From positions 3,696,001 to 3,760,000 of the forward strand of contig NZ_CP019947.1 in the NCBI RefSeq assembly GCF_002025205.1: a DNA stretch of 64,000 bases, given 5' to 3'. Positions 1 through 8,890 of this stretch are shown here, one piece after another. The stretch is from Pseudomonas sp. CC6-YY-74 (GTDB taxonomy: Bacteria; Pseudomonadota; Gammaproteobacteria; Pseudomonadales; Pseudomonadaceae). The notes beneath the pieces were generated by a model. The model was not told the DNA's origin. It made no database searches and worked only from the letters and a program-made list of their open reading frames with translations. Numbering within the stretch: position 1 is the first letter of the stretch; each line of letters begins with the position of its first letter. The position numbers were made by a program, and so were the translations under genes.

Positions 1-402
1 AGCGGCGCACTGTTCCTCGAAGCGCTGTCACGCGGGGCCGGCAGTGCCCTGGCGCTGGATAGCAACCCCAGCGCCATCGCCGGCCTGCGCGGCCACCTGC
101 AGACCCTGAACTGCGAGAACGGCCAGTTGCTGCAAAGCGATGCCCTGGTCTACCTGCAGACCCAGGCCGCCACAGCGTTCGACCTGGTGTTTCTCGACCC
201 GCCGTTCAGCCAGGATCTGCTCCTGCCCGCCTGCAACCTGCTGGAGCAACACGGCTGGCTGGCGGCTGATGCCTGGATCTACACCGAAAGCGAACATCCG
301 CCCTCCAGCCTCGGCCTGCCCGGCAACTGGCGCCAGCACCGAGAGCAGAAGGCCGGTCAGGTGTATTACGCGCTGTGGCAGCGCAGCGCGCAGGGTGGCT
401 GA
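1..402 (+). CDS. rsmD: 16S rRNA (guanine966-N2)-methyltransferase RsmD, 3' part
   Basis: The window opens inside this gene; the reading frame is open from base 1 and ends at TGA 400-402, giving about 133 C-terminal residues. It begins in the SAM-binding half (SGALFLEALSRGA) and contains the catalytic DLVFLDPPF motif, the DPPF form of the N6/N2-methyltransferase motif IV. RsmD methylates G966 of 16S rRNA on the 30S subunit. The C-terminus (KAGQVYYALWQ) matches the family ending, so the gene seems intact at this end. The 5' part, including the glycine-rich SAM loop, lies outside the window. Confidence 0.9.
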   Translation, partial: SGALFLEALSRGAGSALALDSNPSAIAGLRGHLQTLNCENGQLLQSDALVYLQTQAATAFDLVFLDPPFSQDLLLPACNLLEQHGWLAADAWIYTESEHPPSSLGLPGNWRQHREQKAGQVYYALWQRSAQGG

Positions 403-462
403 GACGGCACCCCGCCACGGTCCTGGCCAATCCGGAACAGGCAGGCGCATCAGCCAGCCCCT

Positions 463-531
463 GTAGCCCGGGTGTAATCCGCGGGGTATTGTCGATTAGC
501 CACAACTTCCCCGGATTGCATCCGCGCTACG
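463..531. repeat. REP-like inverted repeat between rsmD and yheT
   Basis: Two arms of about 23 bases face each other: GTAGCCCGGGTGTAATCC... at 463-485 and its near complement ...GGATTGCATCCGCGCTACG ending at 531. This form is a common intergenic palindrome in Pseudomonas genomes. It fills most of the 139-base gap between rsmD and yheT and can form a hairpin in the transcript. Confidence 0.7.
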
Positions 532-541
532 AGCGACAAGC

Positions 542-1522
542 ATGAGTCCGACCTTCAACCCCGCCTGGTGGCTACCCGGCCCGCACCTGCAGACCCTGTG
601 GAACCCGCTGTGCCGCAAGCCACCGCAACTGCAGCGCCAGCGTGAACGCCTGTGGCTGGAGGACGGTGACTTTCTCGACCTCGACTGGCACGGTCCACAT
701 GCCGCCGAAGCACCACTGGTGCTGGTGCTGCACGGCCTGACCGGGTCGTCCAGCTCGCACTATGTGCTCGGCCTGCAGCAATCCCTGGCGGCGCGCGGCT
801 GGGCCAGCGCGGCGCTGAACTGGCGCGGCTGCTCGGGCGAACCCAATCTGCTGGCGCGCGGCTACCACTCCGGCGCCAGCGACGACTTGGCCGAAACGGT
901 GCGCCACCTACGCGCACAACGGCCGATGACGCCGCTGTATGTCGTCGGCTATTCGCTGGGCGGCAACGTGCTGCTCAAGTACCTCGGCGAAAGCGGCAGC
1001 GACAGCCAGGTGCAAGGCGCCGTCGCGGTATCGGTGCCGTTTCGCCTGGATCAATGTGCGGATCGCCTCGGCCTGGGCTTCTCGCGGATCTACCAGGCGC
1101 ACTTCATGAACGAGATGGTCGCCTACGTGAAGACCAAGCAGCGCCTGTTCGCCCACCAGGGCATGGCCGATCGCTTGTCCACCCTGGACAACCTCGGGGC
1201 ACTGGATGGCATGCGCACCTTCTGGGACTTCGACGGGCGCATCACCGCGCCGCTGCATGGTTTCAGCGATGCCCAGGACTACTACAAACGTTCGTCCAGC
1301 CGCTACTTCCTGGGCAGCATCGCAACTCCGACCCTGATCATCCAGGCCGCCGACGACCCCTTCGTGTTCCGCCACAGCCTGCCCGAGGCCGACGAGCTGT
1401 CGCCCAGCACCCAGTTCGAGCTGCATGAGCAGGGCGGCCATGTCGGCTTTATCGACGGCTCGCCGCGACGACCGGGTTACTACCTGGAGCGGCGCATTCC
1501 CCTGTGGCTGGAGACGCTATAG
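542..1522 (+). CDS. yheT: YheT-family alpha/beta hydrolase
   Basis: 326 residues, the usual length for the YheT/UPF0017 family of serine hydrolases. The oxyanion region LVLHGLTGSS is near residue 63, the nucleophile elbow GYSLGGN near residue 137, the acid DDPF near 271, and the catalytic His in GGHVGFIDG near 298. The substrate is unknown; relatives act as esterases. It follows rsmD on the same strand after a REP-type palindrome. Its TAG overlaps by 6 bases the stop of the convergent DUF4434 gene, so there is no room for a terminator between them. Confidence 0.85.
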   Translation: MSPTFNPAWWLPGPHLQTLWNPLCRKPPQLQRQRERLWLEDGDFLDLDWHGPHAAEAPLVLVLHGLTGSSSSHYVLGLQQSLAARGWASAALNWRGCSGEPNLLARGYHSGASDDLAETVRHLRAQRPMTPLYVVGYSLGGNVLLKYLGESGSDSQVQGAVAVSVPFRLDQCADRLGLGFSRIYQAHFMNEMVAYVKTKQRLFAHQGMADRLSTLDNLGALDGMRTFWDFDGRITAPLHGFSDAQDYYKRSSSRYFLGSIATPTLIIQAADDPFVFRHSLPEADELSPSTQFELHEQGGHVGFIDGSPRRPGYYLERRIPLWLETL

Positions 1523-2356
1523 CGGCATGGCCCTGAGCAGGGCTTTTCCCCACGGCTGATAGCGCAATGAAAAGACTGCAGCTGGATGACAGGCGGGGTA
1601 AGCCACGGGCGCTGCGGGAACCGCCCGGAATGGTTGCCCTTCCGCATTTACCTGGGTAAAGGCCTCGCTGACGATACCGACCTCGCACGGCAAGGCCGAT
1701 GCATAAGCACTGCGTATCACCGCGGGGATGTCGCGCAGGCCTGCACCGTCTTGCCACCAGACCTGCACCCCCCGCGCCTTCAGCTCGCTTAGCCAACGGG
1801 CATTGGCCACGGGCGCCAACTGGCCGCTGCTGTATGCGCTGACATGCAGTGGCTGCTTGATTAACTCCGCCAGACTCTGCAATTGCCGCAAGAACTCCTC
1901 ACGCCGTTCCCGGTCGTTAAAGGTCCGATCCGACAACTCCGCTGGCAGATACCAGCCTGCTGGTGCAAACCCTTCGACAGCCAGACGGCGTTGCTGATCC
2001 AGCCCCCGCGCCAGTAATTGATGCCAATAGAATGGCAGCTGGTCGACGGCGGCAACCCGACTGAAATAGTCCGGATCCTGGTACAGCCCCAGGATTAACT
2101 GCAACCCTTGAGCCTGCGCGTCCAGGAGTGCGGCCCGCAGCCAGCCCTGCTCACCGCCAAAGTCTTCGTCGCCATAGCGCGTCCACTGCACGATCAGGCG
2201 ATCGACGCCCTGTTCACGGCTCTGCTGCCAGATAGCGCGCCATTCACTGGCACTGAGCTGCGCGTCGCTGTTCAACGGCTGATAGAACAGCGTCTCAGCA
2301 CGAGTCGCCTGCGCCATGCCCAGGGCAAGTGCCAGGACCAGCAAAAATCGCGTCAT
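1517..2356 (-). CDS. DUF4434-like secreted putative glycosidase of the nfr operon
   Basis: 279 residues from the ATG at 2356, which overlaps the nfrA stop in an ATGA arrangement; a longer upstream reading frame would run inside nfrA and is rejected. A signal peptide is evident (MTRFLLVLALALGMAQATRAE). The mature start LFYQPLNSDAQLS..W and the later LIVQWTRYGD and LILGLYQDPDYF segments resemble the DUF4434 TIM-barrel proteins that I associate with glycoside-hydrolase folds; possible acidic catalytic residues are E and D in these strands, but I cannot assign them. It is the last gene of wecB-nfrB-nfrA, in the place E. coli has ybcH after nfrA. A periplasmic role in trimming or releasing the surface glycan is inferred. 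Confidence 0.7.
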   Translation of the reverse strand: MTRFLLVLALALGMAQATRAETLFYQPLNSDAQLSASEWRAIWQQSREQGVDRLIVQWTRYGDEDFGGEQGWLRAALLDAQAQGLQLILGLYQDPDYFSRVAAVDQLPFYWHQLLARGLDQQRRLAVEGFAPAGWYLPAELSDRTFNDRERREEFLRQLQSLAELIKQPLHVSAYSSGQLAPVANARWLSELKARGVQVWWQDGAGLRDIPAVIRSAYASALPCEVGIVSEAFTQVNAEGQPFRAVPAAPVAYPACHPAAVFSLRYQPWGKALLRAMPL

Positions 2357-5300
2357 AGGGCGAGCTCCACACCCAGCAACCAACCGTTCGAACCGTCGTA
2401 CAACGTGCCGCCCAGTGCCTGCTGATATTCCACCTTCAGCGCCAGCCGATGCCGATACGCACTGTACTGCGTGGCGCCAAACCATAATTGCCAACGCAAC
2501 CCGGCGCCCAGGCGCACGTCCTGCTGCGCGTCCTGCTCGGTGCCTTGCAGCATCGCATAGGGGCCGAGCGCCTGCGCGCCTTGGCTGCCCAGTTTGAACA
2601 TCTGGCCCTGGTTGTAGCGCACCAGCAATAGGCGCTCGGACTCATCGACCCACCATGCCGCATCCAGATAGAGCGAGCGCTCGGGCCAACTGTCCTGCGT
2701 CGGGCGCCAGTCATTGCGATAGTTGCCCTGGTCGAGAAACGACGCGGTCGCACGCAACATCAAGTCGTTATCCGCCACCCCGAAGTCTTCCCGATAGAGC
2801 TCTGCGGACAGGTTCAGATTCAGGTTATTGAACGGCACATAGCGCAGACCTATGCCGCCCCCCAGGGTCGAACTCAGCGGACCGCCATCCCCTGAGCCGA
2901 GCAGCCGCCCGTACACCGACAACCGCTTGCCGCTGTAGTCCTCCAGGGAGTGGTCCCATAGCGCGGTCTCAGTAAATTCGCCCGAGTCGCGCTGGTCGGC
3001 GGCGCTGGCGACTCCGTCCGGTGACCAGGTACTCGCCAGTGAAATACTGTCGCGCCGCTGCAGATATTCATGCTGGCGGCGTGCGGCATAGCGGCGCTCC
3101 TGAAGATCGCGAATGCTCTCATCAACCACCTTCAACTGCGCGTGCTCCAGGTCGATGGCGCGCCGCAGACTCTCACGCGCCCGCGGCTTATCCCCCACTT
3201 CGATATAGCGCGCCGCGAGCGCCTCAGCCAGACGAAAATCCTCCGCCTGCAAGGCACTGGCCCTGACCAACGGTGCGATGGCGGTTGCCCGCAGCTCCGG
3301 AGTAGGCGAGGCGGCCATGCGCAAGCCGTATTCGCTCTGCAGCACGCCATTGTCCGGCTCCAGCTCGGCAGCACGCCGCAGCCATTGCAGCCCTTCTTCC
3401 TCCCCACCCGCTTTTATGGCTAGCTGGCCCGCCCGATAGTAATCGCCGCCCTGCGTCTCCAGCTCCAAGACCTTTCGCTGGCGCGCCAACGCTTCGGCGG
3501 GGCGACTGCGCGCGTCAGCGATAGACGCGCCGAGCCGCCAGTATTCTGCTGTACGCGCCGTCAATTCTTGCCAGTGCACCTCGGCCTTGTCGGCCTGGTC
3601 ACTCGCCAACGCTACACGGGTCCGCGCGAGCCGGGCCTCAACGTCGAGTTGCTGCTCGGTAAAGCTCGACCACAGTTCATAAGCCTGGGCCGGCATTCCG
3701 GCTGCAGCCAGGGCGTAGGCCAACAAACCGCGACTGTCTGCATCGCCGGCAGCTACCGCCGCCTGTAGATAGACCACTGCCTGTCCAGGCTGGTCCGGCA
3801 TCGAGCACTGCCCCAGCGCACGCCACTCGAGCGGGTCGGATGGAGTATCGCCAGCGAGTTCTTGTACCCGCGGACAAAGCCCCTGAGCGGCCAAACTACT
3901 GGTTAGGCGCCCTTGTAGCGTCGCCGGCAGCTGCCTTCTGAAGGTAACGAGGCGGGCCGACGGAATATCCCTCGCCTGCCCATACAGATCGACCAGGCGA
4001 GTCAGTAGCGGCTCGGGTAGATTGCCGCGCCGACCTTGCTGCACCCGCTCAAGAAGCTGCCGCGCCTGAAGCGGCTGGCCGGTCTGCATCCACAAATAAC
4101 TGGCCAGGTCCGCCGAGCGTAGATCGCCCGTAGCCTGGTAGTGCCGTTGCCACCACGTTGCTGCCGCAGGTGCATCAGCCATTTTCTGCGCGAGCTGCGC
4201 CTGCTGCGCTGAGCGTTGCGCGCTGTCGGGCTGGGCATCCAGCCAGGCTCGGGCGCTGATAAAGTCTCCGCGCGCAATCCAACGGGCCAGCAAATGCTCC
4301 CGGCGCAGTGCATCCCAAGGTTCGGCAAGTACTGTGCGCGCCATTAGCTGCTCGGCCTGCAAAGCCTCAACTAGCACCAGCCAACGCTGCGGCTCGGCCT
4401 CGGCCGAGCAACGTTCCAGCTCGCGACGAGCCCGCGGCGGATCAAGCTTGGCCAGCCAGGCCGCATTATCCAGACAGGGTTGATGCAAGGCGTCAGCCAT
4501 GACCATGGCCAGCTCAACATCCCCATCATCACGCGCAAGCTGTAACAGCCTGACGCGGTGCGGCGCATCGAGTTCCCCTGCACTATCTAGGGGCAGCAGT
4601 AACTCTTTCGCCGAACGCGTATGCCCTTGGCCAACTGCTCGGTCTGCCAGCAGCAGCCGTAACCAACCCTCATCCTCCGGGGAGGGGGCTTGCCGCAGCA
4701 GGTCAGCCACTCCCTGCTGCCGCCCAAGCGCCGCATAGGCCAGCCCCAGTCGGCGCCAACTTTCGGCGTCCAGCTCGGCCTCGGCCTGAAGGGGCAAGAG
4801 ACTCTCGATGACCGCCGACCAGTCGCCGGACTGCTCGGCCAGCACCGCCCGATGACGGCGCAAGACCGGGGTCAACTCGATCGGCACTGCCTGCAACCAC
4901 GCCCAGGCGACCGGGGGCCCCTCGCGCTCGCTCAGCTGTTGCGCATAGGCCAGCATCAGTCGCTCGCGGGCGAGCGCATCAGGCTCGGCCTGTAACCAGG
5001 CCTCCAGCTGTTTCGCCGGCGGCGCTGCACTGGAGGTGATCCAGCCGATCCGTAGCGCGTTGATCTGCGCCGCGCGCTCTTGCGCCGGCAAGGCCGAGGC
5101 CACTTCCAGCGCATCGGCATAGCGGCCCTGCTTCAGCAGGGCGTGGACCAATATCCGTCTCGCCTCCACGGCATTCGGTGAGATCTTCTCGAGGACATGC
5201 CGCGCCAGCTCTTCGGCTGCTACGGGCTGGTCTTTTTGCAGAGCCTTGTAGGCCTTGTCGATAAAAGGAAAGCTGCGGAAGTTTTGCAGCTCACTTGCCC

Positions 5301-5379
5301 CATCAGCCGGCTCTGCGTGAGCAAACCAAGAGCCCAGCAAGAGCAGTGGCAATAGCCCTAAACGGTGATGGCGTGGCAT
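2353..5379 (-). CDS. nfrA: NfrA-like outer-membrane glycan exporter / N4 adsorption protein A homologue
   Basis: About 1008 residues, close to E. coli NfrA (about 990). A signal peptide (LGLLPLLLLGSWFAHAEP) is followed by about 750 residues of helical TPR-like repeats rich in A, L, E and R. A C-terminal beta-barrel of about 230 residues shows alternating strands and ends in LLGVELAL. The N-terminal ELQNFRSFPFIDKAYKA is typical of NfrA. The layout resembles other synthase-dependent exporters (TPR scaffold plus outer-membrane pore, as in BcsC and PgaA). I prefer the ATG at 5379, with GGAGG ten bases upstream; the ATG at 5388 has almost no spacing. It overlaps nfrB upstream and the DUF4434 gene downstream, so it is translationally coupled. 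In E. coli this protein is the phage N4 receptor component. Confidence 0.85.
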   Translation of the reverse strand: MPRHHRLGLLPLLLLGSWFAHAEPADGASELQNFRSFPFIDKAYKALQKDQPVAAEELARHVLEKISPNAVEARRILVHALLKQGRYADALEVASALPAQERAAQINALRIGWITSSAAPPAKQLEAWLQAEPDALARERLMLAYAQQLSEREGPPVAWAWLQAVPIELTPVLRRHRAVLAEQSGDWSAVIESLLPLQAEAELDAESWRRLGLAYAALGRQQGVADLLRQAPSPEDEGWLRLLLADRAVGQGHTRSAKELLLPLDSAGELDAPHRVRLLQLARDDGDVELAMVMADALHQPCLDNAAWLAKLDPPRARRELERCSAEAEPQRWLVLVEALQAEQLMARTVLAEPWDALRREHLLARWIARGDFISARAWLDAQPDSAQRSAQQAQLAQKMADAPAAATWWQRHYQATGDLRSADLASYLWMQTGQPLQARQLLERVQQGRRGNLPEPLLTRLVDLYGQARDIPSARLVTFRRQLPATLQGRLTSSLAAQGLCPRVQELAGDTPSDPLEWRALGQCSMPDQPGQAVVYLQAAVAAGDADSRGLLAYALAAAGMPAQAYELWSSFTEQQLDVEARLARTRVALASDQADKAEVHWQELTARTAEYWRLGASIADARSRPAEALARQRKVLELETQGGDYYRAGQLAIKAGGEEEGLQWLRRAAELEPDNGVLQSEYGLRMAASPTPELRATAIAPLVRASALQAEDFRLAEALAARYIEVGDKPRARESLRRAIDLEHAQLKVVDESIRDLQERRYAARRQHEYLQRRDSISLASTWSPDGVASAADQRDSGEFTETALWDHSLEDYSGKRLSVYGRLLGSGDGGPLSSTLGGGIGLRYVPFNNLNLNLSAELYREDFGVADNDLMLRATASFLDQGNYRNDWRPTQDSWPERSLYLDAAWWVDESERLLLVRYNQGQMFKLGSQGAQALGPYAMLQGTEQDAQQDVRLGAGLRWQLWFGATQYSAYRHRLALKVEYQQALGGTLYDGSNGWLLGVELAL

Positions 5380-7568
5380 CTGATGCATTCCTCCAGCGCG
5401 TGGAAACCGACTTGCTGCTCTTTGCGCTGTTCTTCCAGGGCTTCCTGGAGAACCACTTCACTGACCAGCCCGCGCCGCACCAGCGAACTCCCCAGACTCT
5501 CCAGTTCAGGGTCAAAATCGATCAGGGCCTGGGCCATGACCGTATTCGGCAACATACCGAACTCCTGGATCAGGTCTCCAAGCATGACCTGATGACGACA
5601 GACCCGCTCCATCAGCTCAGCGTCGTTCTGACGTGCTGCCAGCTGCTCCAGCAATTCACCCGTAGCGCTGGACTGATGGCGGCCGTACCAATACCGCAGC
5701 CCGACCGTGACCCGGCCCTGCGGCGCGATCCTGTTGATCAATGGACGCCCCAGCTGACGAGCCATTGCGCCAAGTGCGACCTGACTGAGTGCGCGTTCGG
5801 AGACGATGACCAGTCCATCGGCCTGCTCCGCAACCGGCAGGACTGAGTAGCGCAGTGCCAGGCGCGCTGGCAGCGCATCGATCAAGCGCCGATCCAGCGC
5901 GAAAGGATTGAGCGGACAGCATTCCAACTCAGCCTGCTCGGCCAGTGCTTGGGCCAGTTGCTGACTGTCGACCAAGCCACGCAGCAGCAACTCTCGCCCG
6001 ATCCGCCGACGAGGTGCGGTCAGCACCGCTTCCAGTTGCTCTTGATTGATCAGCCCAGCACGCAGCAGTTTCCTGCCAATCGGTTCGCGACGGGGCGAGT
6101 CGACCAGCGCCGGAAACTCGTGAGACGTCTTGTCCCACGCCACGCGACGGGAATCGCCCATGGCGATCACTTGTTTCATTGCACGTAAATTGGCGAAAAA
6201 ATTCACCCAATTGCTCCACAGCATCCGGGGCGCCGCCAGCACGCCCTGCGCCACACCGTAAAATGAGCCGGCAAAGTAGCAACGTTGAAACAAGCGGTTA
6301 GCCAGCAGCAGGCCATTGAGCAGCAACAGGCTGGACAGCAGCGGACTGTCCCCCAGTACCGAGGCAAAATTCCAGGCGCCGGGCAGCAGCAGACTGACTG
6401 ACCAAATCATCAGCAACTGTACAAAAACCAAACTGGCCAACAGACCGACCATATTGGCGACGCCACCCCTGCGGTCGCGCCAGAGAAAATAGTTGAGCAT
6501 CGGCTGCTCGCTCCAACCAAGCGTACGGGTGCCCTGATAGACGATCCCGGTGATCCATCGGGCTTTCTGGCGAATCGAGGCCTCCAGGGTTTCGGGAAAA
6601 TGCTCACGCACGCAGATGACGCCGGCCGCACGTTTATTAACCCCCCGACGCCGCTCTCCCAGCGGGGCCAGGGTTGTATCCGATACGCTGAAACGCGCGA
6701 AAATCTCTTTCATTCCCTTTCTTTTGAGACGGAATCCAATGTCGTAGTCCTCAGTCAGGCTCTGGATGTCGAAGGCCACCCCGTCACCATCCTCCAGCAA
6801 CGCGACTATGGCGCGGCGGCTGAAACAGGTACCCACCCCCGCACTCGGCACCTGGCCGACCAATGCCTCGCGCACCACCACGTCTTTGCCATGCAACTCG
6901 GCGAACTCGTCGGCGTAATGGCCCGTCGTGAAGTTCCACCAGCGCTTGACGTAGGGATACACCGGCACCTGAATCAGGTCTTTACGCGGCAACAGGTAAT
7001 TGAACAGGCGTAGCTCAAGCGGGGAAATTACGTCTTCGGCGTCGTGCAGGATAAAACCGGCGAAACTCAGCTTCGCCTGCTCCTCGAACCGCAGCATCGC
7101 GTCGATGATATTGTTCAGGCAGTCAGCCTTGCTGGTCGGTCCTGGACGGGCACAGACGACCTTGTGCACATTCGGATAACGCAGACAGACGGCGTCTACG
7201 TCGGCCTGGGTTTCCAGGTCGTTCGGATAGGTGCCGACGAATATCTGATAGTTCTCGTAGTCCAGGGTCGAGGCCGCGAGACGCGCCATCTCACCGACCA
7301 CTCCGACCTCACGCCAGGCCGGCACCATGATTGCCAAGGGCTTTTCCGCGACGCCGTAGAGCAGCGACTCGTCGGCCCGGGTAACGCGACGAAACACCCC
7401 CAGCTTACGCCAGAGTGTTCGCCCCCAATACACCAGGTCAATGAACAGGTCGTCCACGCCCAACACCAGCATCAGCACGGCGAGGACCAATGTCACCCAC
7501 TTCAGGCCGTAGAGGTAGTAGGTAAAGCCGTCAATCAAGGCATAGCTCAAACTGATTGAATCGCTCAC
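5358..7568 (-). CDS. nfrB: NfrB-like glycosyltransferase with c-di-GMP-type MshEN tail
   Basis: About 736 residues from a GTG that overlaps the wecB stop (GTGA, 7568-7565); a GTG two codons earlier at 7574 is possible. N-terminal membrane segments (WVTLVLAVLMLVLGV, residues 27-41) lead into a family 2 glycosyltransferase domain: LAIMVPAWRE (80-89), HDAED (177-181, DXD-like), TEDYD (274-278) and QKARW (336-340), the set of a processive synthase. Further membrane helices lie at about 373-460. The last 240 residues hold four IG..LL..GL...QL..AL-type repeats of the MshEN class, which binds c-di-GMP in related proteins. E. coli NfrB makes the N4 receptor glycan using ManNAc supplied by WecB. Confidence 0.88.
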   Translation of the reverse strand: MSDSISLSYALIDGFTYYLYGLKWVTLVLAVLMLVLGVDDLFIDLVYWGRTLWRKLGVFRRVTRADESLLYGVAEKPLAIMVPAWREVGVVGEMARLAASTLDYENYQIFVGTYPNDLETQADVDAVCLRYPNVHKVVCARPGPTSKADCLNNIIDAMLRFEEQAKLSFAGFILHDAEDVISPLELRLFNYLLPRKDLIQVPVYPYVKRWWNFTTGHYADEFAELHGKDVVVREALVGQVPSAGVGTCFSRRAIVALLEDGDGVAFDIQSLTEDYDIGFRLKRKGMKEIFARFSVSDTTLAPLGERRRGVNKRAAGVICVREHFPETLEASIRQKARWITGIVYQGTRTLGWSEQPMLNYFLWRDRRGGVANMVGLLASLVFVQLLMIWSVSLLLPGAWNFASVLGDSPLLSSLLLLNGLLLANRLFQRCYFAGSFYGVAQGVLAAPRMLWSNWVNFFANLRAMKQVIAMGDSRRVAWDKTSHEFPALVDSPRREPIGRKLLRAGLINQEQLEAVLTAPRRRIGRELLLRGLVDSQQLAQALAEQAELECCPLNPFALDRRLIDALPARLALRYSVLPVAEQADGLVIVSERALSQVALGAMARQLGRPLINRIAPQGRVTVGLRYWYGRHQSSATGELLEQLAARQNDAELMERVCRHQVMLGDLIQEFGMLPNTVMAQALIDFDPELESLGSSLVRRGLVSEVVLQEALEEQRKEQQVGFHALEECIRCHAITV

Positions 7569-8755
7569 TGGCACCCTACCATCAGGTACTGACGCACCTG
7601 TTCGACGATCCGTGCACTCGCCTGGCCGTCGCCATAGGGATTGTGCGTCCGCTGCATGGCCGCATAGGCTGCCGGATCATCAAGCAGGCGTGATACTTCC
7701 TCGACGATACGTGCCTCATCGGTTCCAACCAGGCGCACCGTCCCGGCAGCCACCGCCTCCGGACGCTCGGTGGTATCGCGCATGACCAGCACGGGTTTGC
7801 CTAATGAGGGCGCCTCTTCCTGCACCCCACCCGAATCGGTGAGGATGATGCTGGCCCGATCCATCAGATAAACGAAGGACTGATAACTCTGCGGCGCGAT
7901 GAGCAGTAGATTGGGCAGTCCATCAAGCAACCGATAGACAGGCTCCTGAACCCGTGGATTGAGGTGCACAGGGTAGATGAAACGCACCTCAGGGTAACGC
8001 TGAGCAAGACTGCGTAGCGCCTGGCAAATACGCAAGAACCCATCGCCGAAGTTCTCCCGCCGATGCCCTGTGATCAGGACCATCCTCGCCTCACCACCCA
8101 GGCCAGCCAGTGTCGAATCAGCGGGCCTCCAGTCCATTTCTCGCAACTTGGCACGCATCCACATGAGAGCATCGATCACTGTATTGCCAGTAACACTGAC
8201 CTGAGCGGCCGGCACGCCTTCTTTGAGCAGGTTCGCCTGCGCCCAGGCGGTCGGAGCAAAATGCAGATTGGCGAGCACCCCGGTCAACCGCCGATTGGCC
8301 TCTTCTGGCCAAGGCGCATAAAGATTGTTGGTTCGCAGCCCCGCTTCGACATGGCCGACCGGAATGCCGCGATGGAATGCTGCCAGTGCAGCGGCGAAGG
8401 AAGTTGTTGTGTCGCCGTGCACCAGAACCATGTCAGGCATCTCGACCTGCAATACGTGATCGAGCTTGGCGAGAATCGCAGCGCTGAGGCCATTCAGTGT
8501 CTGGCCCGGCGTCATCACGTCGAGGTCATGATCTGGACTCAACGAAAAAAGACCTAGCACATCGTCAAGCATTTCCCGGTGCTGCCCGCTGACGCACAAA
8601 CACAGTTGCAGGTCATCGGCCGCCGCAAGTGCTTGAGCTACAGGTGCCATTTTGATGGCCTCGGGACGTGTACCGAAGACCAGCATGATTTTTCTCAAAG
8701 CACGCGAAGAAGGCAGCAACTCTGCTGCCGCTGGAACCGACGGGGGGGCACTCAC
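7565..8755 (-). CDS. wecB: UDP-N-acetylglucosamine 2-epimerase (non-hydrolysing), nfr-linked
   Basis: Converts UDP-GlcNAc to UDP-ManNAc in the cytoplasm. Family motifs are complete: VFGTRPEAIKMAPV, HGDTTTSFAAAL, GHVEAGLRT, GHRRENFGDGF, LTDSGGVQEEAPSLG and TTERPEAVAAGT. I chose the GTG at 8755 because GAGGTG sits five bases upstream; this gives 396 residues, about 23 more than the usual start (MLVFGTRPE at 8686). An ATG at 8782 is less well supported. It is the first gene of the nfr operon, overlaps nfrB, and follows a strong promoter with a CRP/Vfr site. A dedicated epimerase implies the glycan contains ManNAc or a derivative; that is inferred. Confidence 0.93.
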   Translation of the reverse strand: MSAPPSVPAAAELLPSSRALRKIMLVFGTRPEAIKMAPVAQALAAADDLQLCLCVSGQHREMLDDVLGLFSLSPDHDLDVMTPGQTLNGLSAAILAKLDHVLQVEMPDMVLVHGDTTTSFAAALAAFHRGIPVGHVEAGLRTNNLYAPWPEEANRRLTGVLANLHFAPTAWAQANLLKEGVPAAQVSVTGNTVIDALMWMRAKLREMDWRPADSTLAGLGGEARMVLITGHRRENFGDGFLRICQALRSLAQRYPEVRFIYPVHLNPRVQEPVYRLLDGLPNLLLIAPQSYQSFVYLMDRASIILTDSGGVQEEAPSLGKPVLVMRDTTERPEAVAAGTVRLVGTDEARIVEEVSRLLDDPAAYAAMQRTHNPYGDGQASARIVEQVRQYLMVGCQ

Positions 8756-8858
8756 AGACACCTCAATGCACCGAAAGCGCATTAACCTTAGAGAAAAGGA
8801 GGCAGGATTAGCATGCTCGCCGGCCCCGAACAGGGTCGACGTGCACATGCAGAAAATG

Positions 8859-8888
8859 ATACTAGATCGCCACCCACTCTACCGTCAA
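8859..8888 (-). promoter_or_regulatory. Sigma70-type promoter of the wecB-nfr operon
   Basis: Reading leftward, -35 TTGACG (8888-8883), an 18-base spacer, and -10 TAGTAT (8864-8859). Transcription would start near 8852, leaving a leader of about 97 bases before the wecB GTG. It lies just downstream of the CRP/Vfr-type palindrome. Confidence 0.6.
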
Positions 8889-8890
8889 TC

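Noticed and set aside
2357..2494. N-terminal extension of the DUF4434 gene to 2494
   Set aside because: It would overlap nfrA by 140 bases, lacks a ribosome site, and would bury the clear signal peptide that starts at 2356.
2353..5379. nfrA as a cellulose-type exporter (BcsC) gene
   Set aside because: There is no cellulose synthase, BcsB or BcsZ neighbour. The N-terminus, barrel and linkage to NfrB and WecB fit NfrA better.
8756..8848. wecB start at the ATG of 8848 or 8782
   Set aside because: The extra residues (Arg/Cys/Phe-rich) do not resemble the family, and the GTG at 8755 has by far the best ribosome site.
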